A stretch of 64,000 nt of DNA from Microbacterium terregens (GTDB lineage Bacteria > Actinomycetota > Actinomycetes > Actinomycetales > Microbacteriaceae), in assembly GCF_039534975.1 (NCBI RefSeq), contig NZ_BAAAWH010000001.1, forward strand, positions 682,001 to 746,000, read 5' to 3'. A model generated the notes under the pieces. That model saw only the letters and a program-made list of their open reading frames with translations, was not told the DNA's origin and ran no database searches. Of this stretch, positions 32,367 to 40,786 are shown in pieces; the first letter of the stretch is position 1; every line of letters begins with the position of its first letter. The position numbers and the translations under genes are program-made.

Positions 32367-34631
32367 ATGGGGCGCGGTCGGCAGATCACCCAAGAAGAGT
32401 CTGAGACTCTTCAGCGCGACCTCGCCGATGCCACCGAACAGTTCGCGGCCATGAACGAAGTGCTGATCGCACTCGGTCGATCGGCATCCGACCCCGACGC
32501 GGTCCTCGACAGCATCGTCGAGAGCGTCCGTCGGCTGTGCCGGTGCGAGGCCGCCGCGATCATGCTCATCGAGGGCGGCCACTTCGTTCTCTCATCGTCC
32601 GTCGGCTTCTCGGACGAATACGTCAGCTATGTCGGCGATCACCCGTTCAACCTGGACCGCGCGTCGCTGCTCGGACTGGTCACCGCGGATCGCAACATCC
32701 AGCAGATCCCGGACGTGCTCACCGACCCGGAGTACGGGCGTCAGGACGTGCAGCGGATCGTGAGGTTCCGGACGGTGATGGCCGCACCGATGCTCCTGGA
32801 CGACGAGGTCGTCGGCGCGCTGTCGCTGGTTCGCACCGCCGTGGATCCCTTCGACGACCGGGCGCTGGCGCTGGTCGGCGCGTTCGCCGCGCAGGCGGCG
32901 GTCGTCGTGCGCAACGTGCATCTGGTCCGCGCGCTCGAGGAGCGCAGTCTGGAGCTCGGGCGAAAGGTCGAGCAGCTGGAGGCTCTGAGCGAGGTCGGCG
33001 GCATCGTCAGCTCGAGCCTGGTCCTGGACGAGGTCCTCTCCAACATCATCATGAACGCCGTCCGGTTCTCGGGATGCGACGGCGGATCGATCATGGAGTA
33101 CATCGAAGAGGAGCGCTGCTTCACGGTGCGGAGCGCCTATGCGAGCAGCCCGGAGCTGCTGGCGAAGCTGCGCACGATCAGGGTCGAGCTGGAAACGACG
33201 CTGGTCGGACGCTCGGCGCGGGAGGGGCATCCGATCGCCGTGGCCGATCTGAACACAGTGGCGCTCGATCCGCACCTCCGCCTGCTGCACGATGACGGCT
33301 GGCGGTCGGTCCTGGCCGTGCCCGTGCTGCGCGGCGAACGCATCATCGGTGCCCTGGTGGTCAGGCGCAAGACGCCCGGTGCGTTCTCTGCGGACACGAT
33401 CGAGTTCCTGGAGACCTTCGCGGGTCAGTCCGCGCTCGCCGTCTGGAACGCGCAACTGTTCCGCGAGCTGGAGACCAAGACCGCCGAGCTGCAGGTCGTG
33501 AGTCAGCACAAGTCCGAGTTCCTCGCCAGCATGTCGCACGAGCTGCGGACACCGTTGAACGCCGTCATCGGATTCTCCGAAGTGCTGCTGGAGCGCATGT
33601 TCGGCGAACTCAACGAAAGACAGGATGAGTACCTCCGCGACATCCTCTCCTCGGGCAGACATCTGCTGCAGCTGCTGAACGACATCCTCGATCTGTCGAA
33701 GGTCGAGGCGGGCAGGATGCAGCTGGAGCGATCTGTCTTCTCGGTACGCGGAGCGCTGGACTACGGGCTCTCGCTGGTCCGCGAGCGGGCCGCGGCGCAC
33801 GGGATCGCGCTGTCCCTCGAGATCGAGGACGGGGTGGACACGCTCGACTCCGACGAACTGCGATTCAAGCAGGTGCTGCTGAACCTGCTGAGCAACGCTG
33901 TCAAGTTCACCCCGGACGGCGGTCGCATCGCGGTGGTGGCGAAGCGACAGGACGACTCCATCGCGGTCACCGTGGCCGACAACGGCATCGGGATCCCGCC
34001 CGAGGACCGGGAGCGCATCTTCGAGTCGTTCCAGCAAGGGCGACGCGGCACGCAACGGGAAGAGGGCACCGGCCTCGGTCTGACACTGTGCCGCCGCATC
34101 GTCGCGCTGCTGGGTGGGTCGATGTGGCTCCAGTCGGAACTCGGCGAAGGCAGCATCTTCGGCTTCACGGTGCCGCTCGGCCCGATCGGCGAGAGAGCGC
34201 GCCGGATGGCGGATGCCGCGGCCGACCTCCCGGTGATCGTCGTCGTGGACGACGACCGAGCGTCCCTGGACCTGATGACGGCATACCTCGACGGACTGGG
34301 GGTGCGGGTTGCCCACGCGCGCAGCGGCGAGGAAGGGCTCGAACTGATCCGTTCGGTGACGCCGGCGGCCGTCGTCCTCGACATCCGGCTGCCCGGGCTC
34401 GACGGCTGGGAGGTTCTCGAGCGGATGCGAGCCGATGACGCGAGCCGCAGCATCCCGATCATCATCGTTTCGATTCTCGACGAGCAGCAGCGCGGCCTGT
34501 CGGCGGGCGCGGCCGACTACCTCGTCAAACCCGTCGCTCGAGAATCACTCGTGGCTGCGCTGCGGCGGGCCGGAACGCTGCCCGCAGTCCCGTCCCGGGA
34601 GGCGCCGGTGTCGACGAAAGGACCGACCTGA
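32367..34631 (+). CDS. Hybrid sensor histidine kinase (GAF-GAF-HisKA-HATPase-REC)
   Basis: A 754-residue cytoplasmic hybrid kinase. Two GAF sensory domains (~35-180 and ~205-365) are followed by HisKA with phospho-acceptor His391 (SHELRTPLN). The HATPase domain has N, G1 and G2 boxes (NLLSNAVKF, VADNGIGI, GTGLGLTL), and a receiver carries phospho-Asp672 (VVLDIRLPGLDGW). No membrane segment is present, so the signal is internal. The start at 32367 is set by AGGAGG eight bases upstream. It shares one base with the next gene (TGATG) and heads a translationally linked four-gene cassette ending in an ATP-grasp ligase. Confidence 0.93.
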   Translation: MGRGRQITQEESETLQRDLADATEQFAAMNEVLIALGRSASDPDAVLDSIVESVRRLCRCEAAAIMLIEGGHFVLSSSVGFSDEYVSYVGDHPFNLDRASLLGLVTADRNIQQIPDVLTDPEYGRQDVQRIVRFRTVMAAPMLLDDEVVGALSLVRTAVDPFDDRALALVGAFAAQAAVVVRNVHLVRALEERSLELGRKVEQLEALSEVGGIVSSSLVLDEVLSNIIMNAVRFSGCDGGSIMEYIEEERCFTVRSAYASSPELLAKLRTIRVELETTLVGRSAREGHPIAVADLNTVALDPHLRLLHDDGWRSVLAVPVLRGERIIGALVVRRKTPGAFSADTIEFLETFAGQSALAVWNAQLFRELETKTAELQVVSQHKSEFLASMSHELRTPLNAVIGFSEVLLERMFGELNERQDEYLRDILSSGRHLLQLLNDILDLSKVEAGRMQLERSVFSVRGALDYGLSLVRERAAAHGIALSLEIEDGVDTLDSDELRFKQVLLNLLSNAVKFTPDGGRIAVVAKRQDDSIAVTVADNGIGIPPEDRERIFESFQQGRRGTQREEGTGLGLTLCRRIVALLGGSMWLQSELGEGSIFGFTVPLGPIGERARRMADAAADLPVIVVVDDDRASLDLMTAYLDGLGVRVAHARSGEEGLELIRSVTPAAVVLDIRLPGLDGWEVLERMRADDASRSIPIIIVSILDEQQRGLSAGAADYLVKPVARESLVAALRRAGTLPAVPSREAPVSTKGPT

Positions 34632-35020
34632 TGCCGGGCCACCGCATCCTCGTCGTCGAGGACAACCCGCTGAACATGAAGCTGGTCCGCGACGTCCTCA
34701 CCGTGTCCGGCTACGAAGTGGTGGCTGCGCCCTCCGGCGAGGAAGGAGTCAGCCTGGCACAGACCTGCGAGCCGGACCTGGTGCTAATGGACATCCAGCT
34801 GCCTGGCATCGACGGCTACGAGGCGCTGCGGCTGCTGCGCCAGGACCCGCGGCTGGACGCGGTCCCGGTTGTGGCGGTGACGGCCTTCGCCATGAGAGAG
34901 GACCAGGAGCGCGCCTGGCGGGAGGGGTTCGACGGCTATCTCGGCAAGCCGATCAGTGTGAAGGCGTTGGCGGCGCAGGTCGAGAACTTCCTCAGCAGAG
35001 GGCGTGCCGATGTCGGCTGA
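34631..35020 (+). CDS. Single-domain response regulator (DivK/CheY-like)
   Basis: A 129-residue receiver domain alone: acidic pocket VVEDNPLNMKL, phospho-acceptor Asp54 (LMDIQLPGIDGYEAL), and switch Thr and Lys in VVAVTAFAMREDQ and GYLGKPI. With no output domain, it probably shuttles phosphoryl groups between the hybrid kinase and the cyclase-linked receiver. It overlaps both neighbours. Confidence 0.93.
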   Translation: MPGHRILVVEDNPLNMKLVRDVLTVSGYEVVAAPSGEEGVSLAQTCEPDLVLMDIQLPGIDGYEALRLLRQDPRLDAVPVVAVTAFAMREDQERAWREGFDGYLGKPISVKALAAQVENFLSRGRADVG

Positions 35021-36158
35021 CCCGCTCACGATCCTCGCGGTCGACGACCTGCCCCAGAACCTCCGGCTCCTGGATGCCGTCCTGAGCCCTCGGGGCTACC
35101 GCATCGTGACGGCTTCCTCCGGCGAGGAGGCGCTGTCGCTGCTTCCGACGTCCAAGGTCGATCTCGTGCTGCTGGACATCCTCATGCCGGGAATGGACGG
35201 CTACGAGGTGTGCCGGCGCATTCGAGTACTTCCGGGCTTCGAGTTCCTGCCCATCGTGATGATCACCGCGAGCGGCGACCAGGAGAAGCTCCGCGCTATC
35301 GAGGCGGGGGCGGACGACTTCGTGAGCAAGCCGTTCGATCGGAGCGAACTGCTGGCTCGCGTCGCCTCGCTGACCCGCGTGAAGCGCTACCAGGACACGA
35401 TCGAGCGGCAATCCGCCGAGTTGGCCCGTTGGAACAGCGAGCTGGAGGCGCGCGTGCGCGCTCAGGTCGACGAGCTGCAACGGGTCAACCGACTGCGGAG
35501 ATTCCTCTCGCCGCAACTGGTGGATCTGATCATCGACTCGGGCGACGAGCGATTTCTGGCGAGCCACCGCCGTGAGATCGTCGTGGTGTTCTGCGACCTG
35601 CGCGGCTTCACCCCCTTCGCCGAATCGAGCGAGCCCGAAGAGGTCATGCACGTGCTGGGGGAGTACCACTCCGCGCTCGGCGAGCTCATCCATCGGTTCG
35701 AAGGCACGCTGGAGCGTTTCACCGGAGACGGCCTGATGGTGTTCTTCAACGACCCGATGACCTGCGAGGACGCCGCGGAACGGGCCGTCACGATGGCCGT
35801 GGCGATGCGGGATCGCGTCACCGAGCTGGCGGCCGGATGGCAAGGGCGGGGCCATGATCTCGCCCTCGGTATCGGTATCGCGCAGGGATTCGCGACCCTC
35901 GGCCGCATCGGCTTCGAGGGCCGGTTCGATTACGCCGCTATCGGCAGCGTCACGAACCTGGCTGCCCGCCTCTGCGGTGAAGCCCTCGCATGGCAGATCC
36001 TCGTCGCCCAGCGCGTGTACTCCGCCACCGAAGGCCTCGCGGTGGGCGAATCGGTCGGAGCGCTCGAACTGCGCGGTTTCAGTCGGCCGATCCGGGTGTT
36101 CGATGTGACCGGCATCGACGAATCGCGAGCGGACCGGGAGAGCGAGGTCATGCCATGA
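35010..36158 (+). CDS. Response regulator-adenylyl/guanylyl cyclase
   Basis: A 382-residue protein. The receiver (~1-125) has phospho-Asp56 (LLDILMPGMDGYEV) and a Lys in FVSKPFD. A coiled-coil linker of ~45 residues follows. The class III nucleotide cyclase domain (~185-365) has metal Asp196 (VVVFCDLRGF) and Asp240 (FTGDGLMVFF). Asp307 (RFDYAAIG) is at the adenine-specifying place, and NLAARL holds transition-state Asn/Arg. The usual base-specifying Lys is Arg (LERFTGDG), as in an FFNDP-type subgroup. It should make cAMP when phosphorylated. The start at 35010 suits AGAGGG. Confidence 0.92.
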   Translation: MSADPLTILAVDDLPQNLRLLDAVLSPRGYRIVTASSGEEALSLLPTSKVDLVLLDILMPGMDGYEVCRRIRVLPGFEFLPIVMITASGDQEKLRAIEAGADDFVSKPFDRSELLARVASLTRVKRYQDTIERQSAELARWNSELEARVRAQVDELQRVNRLRRFLSPQLVDLIIDSGDERFLASHRREIVVVFCDLRGFTPFAESSEPEEVMHVLGEYHSALGELIHRFEGTLERFTGDGLMVFFNDPMTCEDAAERAVTMAVAMRDRVTELAAGWQGRGHDLALGIGIAQGFATLGRIGFEGRFDYAAIGSVTNLAARLCGEALAWQILVAQRVYSATEGLAVGESVGALELRGFSRPIRVFDVTGIDESRADRESEVMP

Positions 36159-37738
36159 CGAGCATCGAGAACGAAGGGTCACGACTCGCGCTGAGGACGC
36201 TGTCATCGCTCGGTGCCGAAGAGCGCAACGCGAGGTTCCGTCGACTGCAGGAGCGGATGCATGCGGTGTGGGACTCGATGAAGCTGGACTTCGATGACGA
36301 ATCCGTGGTCGTCGTCCCGTCCGTCACGCCGGCCGGGTATAGCAGCGGAAGCCTGACGCAGGCGTACGAGGAGCGCTTCCTCTTTCTGCTTCTGCTGCTG
36401 CGACAGCCGCACCTGCGGATGATCTACGTCACCTCGATGCCTATCGATCCGAAGATCATCGAGTACTACATCGCGCTGCTCCCCGGGGTCATCCCGAGTC
36501 ATGCGCTGGCGCGCCTGTCGCTCCTGCCGGTGGGGGACGCGTCTGTGCGCCCGCTCAGCCAGAAGCTGCTCGAGCGACCGCGGATGCTGGCCCGCATCGC
36601 GAGCCGGGTGCCGAACCGCGAGCGGTGTCACCTGATCCCGTACAGCACCACCGAACTCGAGCGGGACATCGCGTTGAGCCTCGGCATCCCGCTGTACGGG
36701 AGCGACCCGCGCCTGGCGTCACTGGGAACCAAGACGGGATGTCGTCGCCTCTTCGGCGAGGTAGGCGTGCCGCACCCGCTCGGCGCCGAGGACCTGCACA
36801 GCCTGGAGGACGTCGCCTCGGCCGTCGACGGGATGCTGGCGCAGCGGTCAGCGATGAGCCAGGTGATCGTCAAGCTCAACGACGGCGTCTCCGGCGCGGG
36901 GAACGCCCTGGTCGACCTCGGGGGGATCATGGACGTCTCTCCCGCCGACAGACGCCGCGCCATTCTCGAACGCATCGGGCAGATGCAGCTCGAGTCTCCG
37001 CACGTCGAGTTCGGGGCGTATGTCGCGAAGCTCGAAGCGGACGGCGGGATCGTGGAGGAGCGCATCACCGGCGGCGAGCTTCGCAGCCCCAGCGTGCAAC
37101 TTCGCGCGCGACCCGACGGCACGGTCGAGCTGCTCTCCACGCACGATCAGCTGCTCGGCGGCGCCAGCGGACAGAGCTATCTGGGGTGCACGTTCCCCGC
37201 CGATCCGGCGTACTCGAGGCTGATCAGCGAGCCCGCGGTGACGATCGGCGAGCGTCTCGCCCAGGAAGGGGTCCTGGGCCGCTTCGCGGTGGACTTCGTG
37301 GTGGTGAGGGACGCCGCCGGCGGTTGGTCGGCCTACGCGATCGAGTTGAACCTGCGAAAGGGCGGCACGACTCACCCGTTCCTCACACTGCAGTTCCTGA
37401 CCGACGGAACGTACGACGGCGCATCGGGCAGGTATCTCACGACCGGGGGCGCAGTGAAGCACCTCGTCGCGACCGATCACCTCGAGGCTCCCGAGCTGCG
37501 CGCGCTCTCGGTCGAGGACCTGTTCGATGTTGTGGCACGGCACGGACTGCACTTCGACCAGGCCCACCAATCCGGCATCGTCTTCCACATGATCAGTTCC
37601 CTCACGGAGATCGGAAGAGTGGGGATGACCGCTGTCGGGGACACCCCCGAACAGGCCATGGACATGTACCGCCGCGCCGACGACGTGCTCCTCGATGAGG
37701 CGCGGGCGGCCGGACGGGAGCGTGCGCTTCCGGTGTGA
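36155..37738 (+). CDS. ATP-grasp ligase, PGM1-related
   Basis: A 527-residue protein resembling peptide ligases of the PGM1 group (pheganomycin-type ATP-grasp). The N-terminal ~190 residues are a separate domain (VVPSVTPAGYSSGSLTQAYE). The ATP-grasp fold follows: VIVKLNDGVSGAGNALV for the ATP-binding strand and AIELNLRKGGTTHPF for the metal-binding Glu and Asn. It would join a carboxylate to an amine via an acyl-phosphate. No peptide precursor or other biosynthetic gene is adjacent. It overlaps the cyclase gene by 4 nt (ATGA), a strong sign that ligase and signalling proteins work together. Confidence 0.82.
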   Translation: MTSIENEGSRLALRTLSSLGAEERNARFRRLQERMHAVWDSMKLDFDDESVVVVPSVTPAGYSSGSLTQAYEERFLFLLLLLRQPHLRMIYVTSMPIDPKIIEYYIALLPGVIPSHALARLSLLPVGDASVRPLSQKLLERPRMLARIASRVPNRERCHLIPYSTTELERDIALSLGIPLYGSDPRLASLGTKTGCRRLFGEVGVPHPLGAEDLHSLEDVASAVDGMLAQRSAMSQVIVKLNDGVSGAGNALVDLGGIMDVSPADRRRAILERIGQMQLESPHVEFGAYVAKLEADGGIVEERITGGELRSPSVQLRARPDGTVELLSTHDQLLGGASGQSYLGCTFPADPAYSRLISEPAVTIGERLAQEGVLGRFAVDFVVVRDAAGGWSAYAIELNLRKGGTTHPFLTLQFLTDGTYDGASGRYLTTGGAVKHLVATDHLEAPELRALSVEDLFDVVARHGLHFDQAHQSGIVFHMISSLTEIGRVGMTAVGDTPEQAMDMYRRADDVLLDEARAAGRERALPV

Positions 37739-37771
37739 TCGGACGCCGACGCGGGGCGCCGAGGAGGCTGC

Positions 37772-38428
37772 ATGTGGGGTCGGTGGGTGATGGCGCTGGG
37801 CGGTCTGCTCGTCGTGCTCATCACCCCTGCCTTCGCGCTCTCGTACTTCGGCGCCTACGGAGATGAGTACCAAGCGCCGCATGACTGGCTGGCCGCTCTG
37901 CAGGATCCGCTCGTCAGCGGCGGCGCGCTCGACCCCGGTTCGACAGCGCAGTACGACGGCTACGGGCTGATGTATCTGGGTGCCTGGGTGATCGGGCTCG
38001 TCGGGCTGGTCGGCGTCGTCGGCAGCCAGTGGGTTCGCTTCACTGAGCGGCTCCGTCGCGCGTGGAGTGCCGTGATCGCCACGCTCGCACTCGTGACGGT
38101 GGGTGTCTTCGGCGACTACGCCCTCCCCGACGAGGTGCTCGGATTCATCGGATTCGTCCTCACGGGGGTCGGGTTCCTCGCCGCCGCGGTGATGTTCCTG
38201 CTGCTGGGGCGTGCGCTCCGCCGCGAACTCGGAACTCGGCGTCGCGCCGCGTGGACGGTCGGCGCACTGGGCATCGTGTCGGTGTTCGGGGGGATGGCGC
38301 TCGTCGGGCACATCCCATCAGGACCGGGCCTGGGGTTCGCCGTAGCGGCGCTCGTCGCCGGCCTGGCCCGACCATGGCGGGTCGGGCCGGAACGGTGGGA
38401 CAGCCTGAGCATCGATCCGGTCGACTAG
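37772..38428 (+). CDS. Hypothetical membrane protein (five to six helices)
   Basis: A 218-residue inner-membrane protein with hydrophobic segments near residues 5-25, 68-87, 95-112, 118-143 and 155-200, and a 40-residue external-type loop (FGAYGDEYQAPHDWLAALQ). It has a strong ribosome site (GAGGAGG) and lies 33 nt after the ATP-grasp gene, so it probably belongs to the same transcript. No family recognised. Confidence 0.75.
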   Translation: MWGRWVMALGGLLVVLITPAFALSYFGAYGDEYQAPHDWLAALQDPLVSGGALDPGSTAQYDGYGLMYLGAWVIGLVGLVGVVGSQWVRFTERLRRAWSAVIATLALVTVGVFGDYALPDEVLGFIGFVLTGVGFLAAAVMFLLLGRALRRELGTRRRAAWTVGALGIVSVFGGMALVGHIPSGPGLGFAVAALVAGLARPWRVGPERWDSLSIDPVD

Positions 38429-38443
38429 CCCCGGCGGGCCTCC

Positions 38444-39610
38444 CTATCGCGCCGCCAGAGCGCTGTCGATGTCGTGGAGCAGGTCATCGATGCTCTCTAT
38501 GCCCACCGACAGGCGCACGACGTCCTCGGGGACCGCCAGTTCCGTGCCGCGCACCGAGGCGTGTGTCATCTCGTGGGGATAGTTGACGAGCGATTCGACG
38601 CCGCCGAGCGACTCGGCGAGCTGGAACAGGCGCGTCGACTCGGCGAATCGGCGGGCGGATGCGGCGTCGCCGAGCGCGACCGAGACGATGCCCCCGAAGC
38701 CGGACATCTGGCGGGCGGCCAGCTGGTGCCCGGGGTGCGACGGGAGCCCCGGGTAGTAGACCCGGGCGACGCGATCGTGGCCGTCGAGGAACGCCGCGAT
38801 GGCCGCCGCGTTCTCGCTGTGTCTCTGCATGCGGATGCCGAGGGTCTTGATGCCGCGCGTGGTCAGCCACGCATCCAGCGGGCCCGAGACCGCGCCGGCG
38901 GCGAACTGCAGGAAGCGCGCGCCCTCGGCGACGGCGTCGTCGTCGATCACCAGCGCGCCGCCGACGACATCCGAATGGCCGCCGAGATACTTCGTCGCGG
39001 AGTGCACGACCACGTCTGCGCCGTGCCGCAGCGGCTGCTGCAGCGCGGGCGATGCGAAGGTGTTGTCGACCACGACGAGCGCACCGGCGTCGTGGCCGAG
39101 GCGCGCGAGTCCGGCGATGTCGGTGATCCGCAGGAGCGGGTTGCTGGGCGTCTCGACCCAGAGCACGCGTGCGGGTCGCTCCTCGAGAGCCGCTGCGACA
39201 GCATCCAGATCGCTCATGTCGACGATGCGCAGCCCGATGCCCCACGGGCCGAGGATGCGTGCGATCAGACGATAGGTCCCGCCGTAGACGTCGTTGCCGA
39301 GCAGCACCTCGTCGCCGGGCTTCAGCACCGACCGGAGCAGGGCGTCTTCGGCCGCGAGTCCGGACGAGAACGACAGACCGTGACGGCCACCCTCGATCGC
39401 GGCGAGCTGGGTCTGGAGCGCGTTCCGTGTGGGGTTGCCGCTGCGACCGTACTCGTAGCCCTGACGCAGACCGCCGATGCCGTCCTGCGCGTAGGTCGTC
39501 GAGAAATGCACGGGCGGGATGACCGCACCGGTCGCGGGATCGAAGGCCTGCCCGGCGTGCACGGCAAGGCTGTCGAAACCGCGCGTCGAGTGGTCGGTGG
39601 GATCGGTCAT
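38444..39610 (-). CDS. Cystathionine gamma-synthase/gamma-lyase
   Basis: A 388-residue Cys/Met-metabolism PLP enzyme. The Schiff-base Lys is in VVHSATKYLGGHSDVVGG. PLP contacts include YEYGRSGNPTRNALQ and FSSGLAAEDALL, and the C-terminal SLGGVESLVNYPHEMTHASV is the CGS/CGL substrate segment. As it overlaps a cystathionine beta-synthase-like gene by 4 nt (ATGA), the lyase direction (cystathionine to cysteine, reverse transsulfuration) is favoured, though gamma-synthase activity is possible. AGGAGC precedes the ATG. It is controlled with its partner behind a Cys-rich leader peptide. Confidence 0.92.
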   Translation of the reverse strand: MTDPTDHSTRGFDSLAVHAGQAFDPATGAVIPPVHFSTTYAQDGIGGLRQGYEYGRSGNPTRNALQTQLAAIEGGRHGLSFSSGLAAEDALLRSVLKPGDEVLLGNDVYGGTYRLIARILGPWGIGLRIVDMSDLDAVAAALEERPARVLWVETPSNPLLRITDIAGLARLGHDAGALVVVDNTFASPALQQPLRHGADVVVHSATKYLGGHSDVVGGALVIDDDAVAEGARFLQFAAGAVSGPLDAWLTTRGIKTLGIRMQRHSENAAAIAAFLDGHDRVARVYYPGLPSHPGHQLAARQMSGFGGIVSVALGDAASARRFAESTRLFQLAESLGGVESLVNYPHEMTHASVRGTELAVPEDVVRLSVGIESIDDLLHDIDSALAAR

Positions 39611-40599
39611 GAGCTGCTCCTGGTGGTGGGGGTGGAATCGTCTGATGCCGAATAGCCGTGGGCGCGCATCCAGTCGTCGTCGAAGAGCTTGCTCATGTAG
39701 CCGCGGCCGTGATCCGGCAGCAGCACGACCACGACCGCATCCTCGGGCAGGTCCTTCGCAGCGCGGAGGGCGGCGACGACGGCCATTCCGCTGGAACCGC
39801 CGACGAGGAGCCCCTCTTCGCGGGCGAGGCGCCGGGTCATCGCGAACGACTCGGCGTCGCCGATGCGGTGGATCTCGTCGACCACGCTCGGGTCGTACGC
39901 GGCGGGCCAGAAGTCCTCGCCGACGCCTTCGACGTCGTACGTGTGCACCGGCCCGCCCGAGTAGATGGACCCCTCCGGGTCGGCGCCGATGATCCGCACG
40001 GCGCCGGCCGATGCCTCGGTCAGATAGCGCCCGGCGCCGGTGATCGTGCCCCCCGTGCCGATCCCGGCGACGAAGTGGGTGACCCGCCCGTCGGTGTCGC
40101 GCCAGATCTCGGGGCCGGTGGACTCGAAGTGGCTGCGCGGTCCGTGCGGATTCGCGTACTGGTTGGGCATGTACGCGCCGTCGATCTCGGCGACCAGGCG
40201 TGCCGAGATGCTGTAGTACGACCGGGGATCGTCGGGCTCCACCGCGGTCGGGGCGACCACGACCTCGGCGCCGTACGCGCGCAGCACCGCACGTTTGTCC
40301 TCGGCGACCTTGTCGGGAACGACGAAGACGCACCGATACCCGCGCTGCTGGGCGACCAGGGCGAGGCCCACCCCGGTGTTGCCACTGGTGGGCTCGACGA
40401 TCGTGCCGCCGGGGCGCAGCAGCCCGTCGCGTTCGGCCGCCTCGATGATGTTGGCCGCAATCCGGTCCTTGGACGAACCACCCGGGTTGAAGTACTCGAC
40501 CTTGGCGAGGACCGTGGCGCGGATGCCGGTGGTGACGCGGTTGAGGCGGACGAGGGGAGTGTTGCCGACGAGGTCGGTCACGCTCTGGGCGTATCGCAC
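39607..40599 (-). CDS. Cystathionine beta-synthase / cysteine synthase family protein
   Basis: A 330-residue fold-type II PLP enzyme: PLP Lys in GGSSKDRIA, phosphate loop GTGGTITGAG and TSGNTGVGLALVAQQ. It is shorter than the ~455-residue actinobacterial CBS because the C-terminal CBS (Bateman) pair is missing, as in MccA-type or O-acetylserine-dependent enzymes. It would condense serine or O-acetylserine with homocysteine. GTG start with AGGA seven bases upstream. The first gene of a two-gene operon with a short leader peptide and hairpins 5' of it. Confidence 0.9.
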   Translation of the reverse strand: MRYAQSVTDLVGNTPLVRLNRVTTGIRATVLAKVEYFNPGGSSKDRIAANIIEAAERDGLLRPGGTIVEPTSGNTGVGLALVAQQRGYRCVFVVPDKVAEDKRAVLRAYGAEVVVAPTAVEPDDPRSYYSISARLVAEIDGAYMPNQYANPHGPRSHFESTGPEIWRDTDGRVTHFVAGIGTGGTITGAGRYLTEASAGAVRIIGADPEGSIYSGGPVHTYDVEGVGEDFWPAAYDPSVVDEIHRIGDAESFAMTRRLAREEGLLVGGSSGMAVVAALRAAKDLPEDAVVVVLLPDHGRGYMSKLFDDDWMRAHGYSASDDSTPTTRSSS

Positions 40600-40620
40600 G
40601 ATGGTGTCCTGAGAGAGAGG

Positions 40621-40714
40621 CCGCGCGTCAGAGGCGCGGGAGATCGTCGGGGTCGTCGGAGTGAGCGCGAGGCGCTCAGCGACAACAACGACAGGTCAGC
40701 ACGCTTACACAGTA
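40621..40714 (-). promoter_or_regulatory. Attenuator-like leader of the transsulfuration operon
   Basis: In order on the minus strand: -10 TACTGT (40709-40714); six bases; a leader ORF; hairpin TGAGCGC-CTC-GCGCTCA (40662-40678) whose first three bases are the leader's stop codon; then hairpin CCGCGC/GCGCGG (40621-40639) close to the AGGA ribosome site of the first gene. This suits cysteine-sensitive translation of the leader controlling hairpin choice. Confidence 0.65.
40676..40702 (-). CDS. Cys-rich leader peptide (MLTCRCCR)
   Basis: An eight-codon ORF, GTG to TGA, with three Cys codons (all TGT) out of eight. GTG lies six bases after a TACTGT -10 box, so translation would begin at the 5' end of a leaderless message. 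It ends 76 nt before the cystathionine beta-synthase-like gene. Leaderless Cys-rich upstream ORFs that make downstream genes respond to cysteine supply are known in mycobacteria. TGT is rarely used compared with TGC in such GC-rich DNA, which should sharpen stalling. Confidence 0.75.
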   Translation of the reverse strand: MLTCRCCR

Positions 40715-40786
40715 GCCGCTCGGGCCAGCGGCTGCGACTGCACTCCGTTCCCGGTCCGTGGCGGCAACCGGCGGGATGCCGCGGCG

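Noticed and set aside
36155..37738. Pheganomycin-like peptide biosynthetic cluster around the PGM1-related ligase
   Set aside because: No precursor peptide, guanidino-amino-acid or transport genes lie nearby; the neighbours are signalling proteins.
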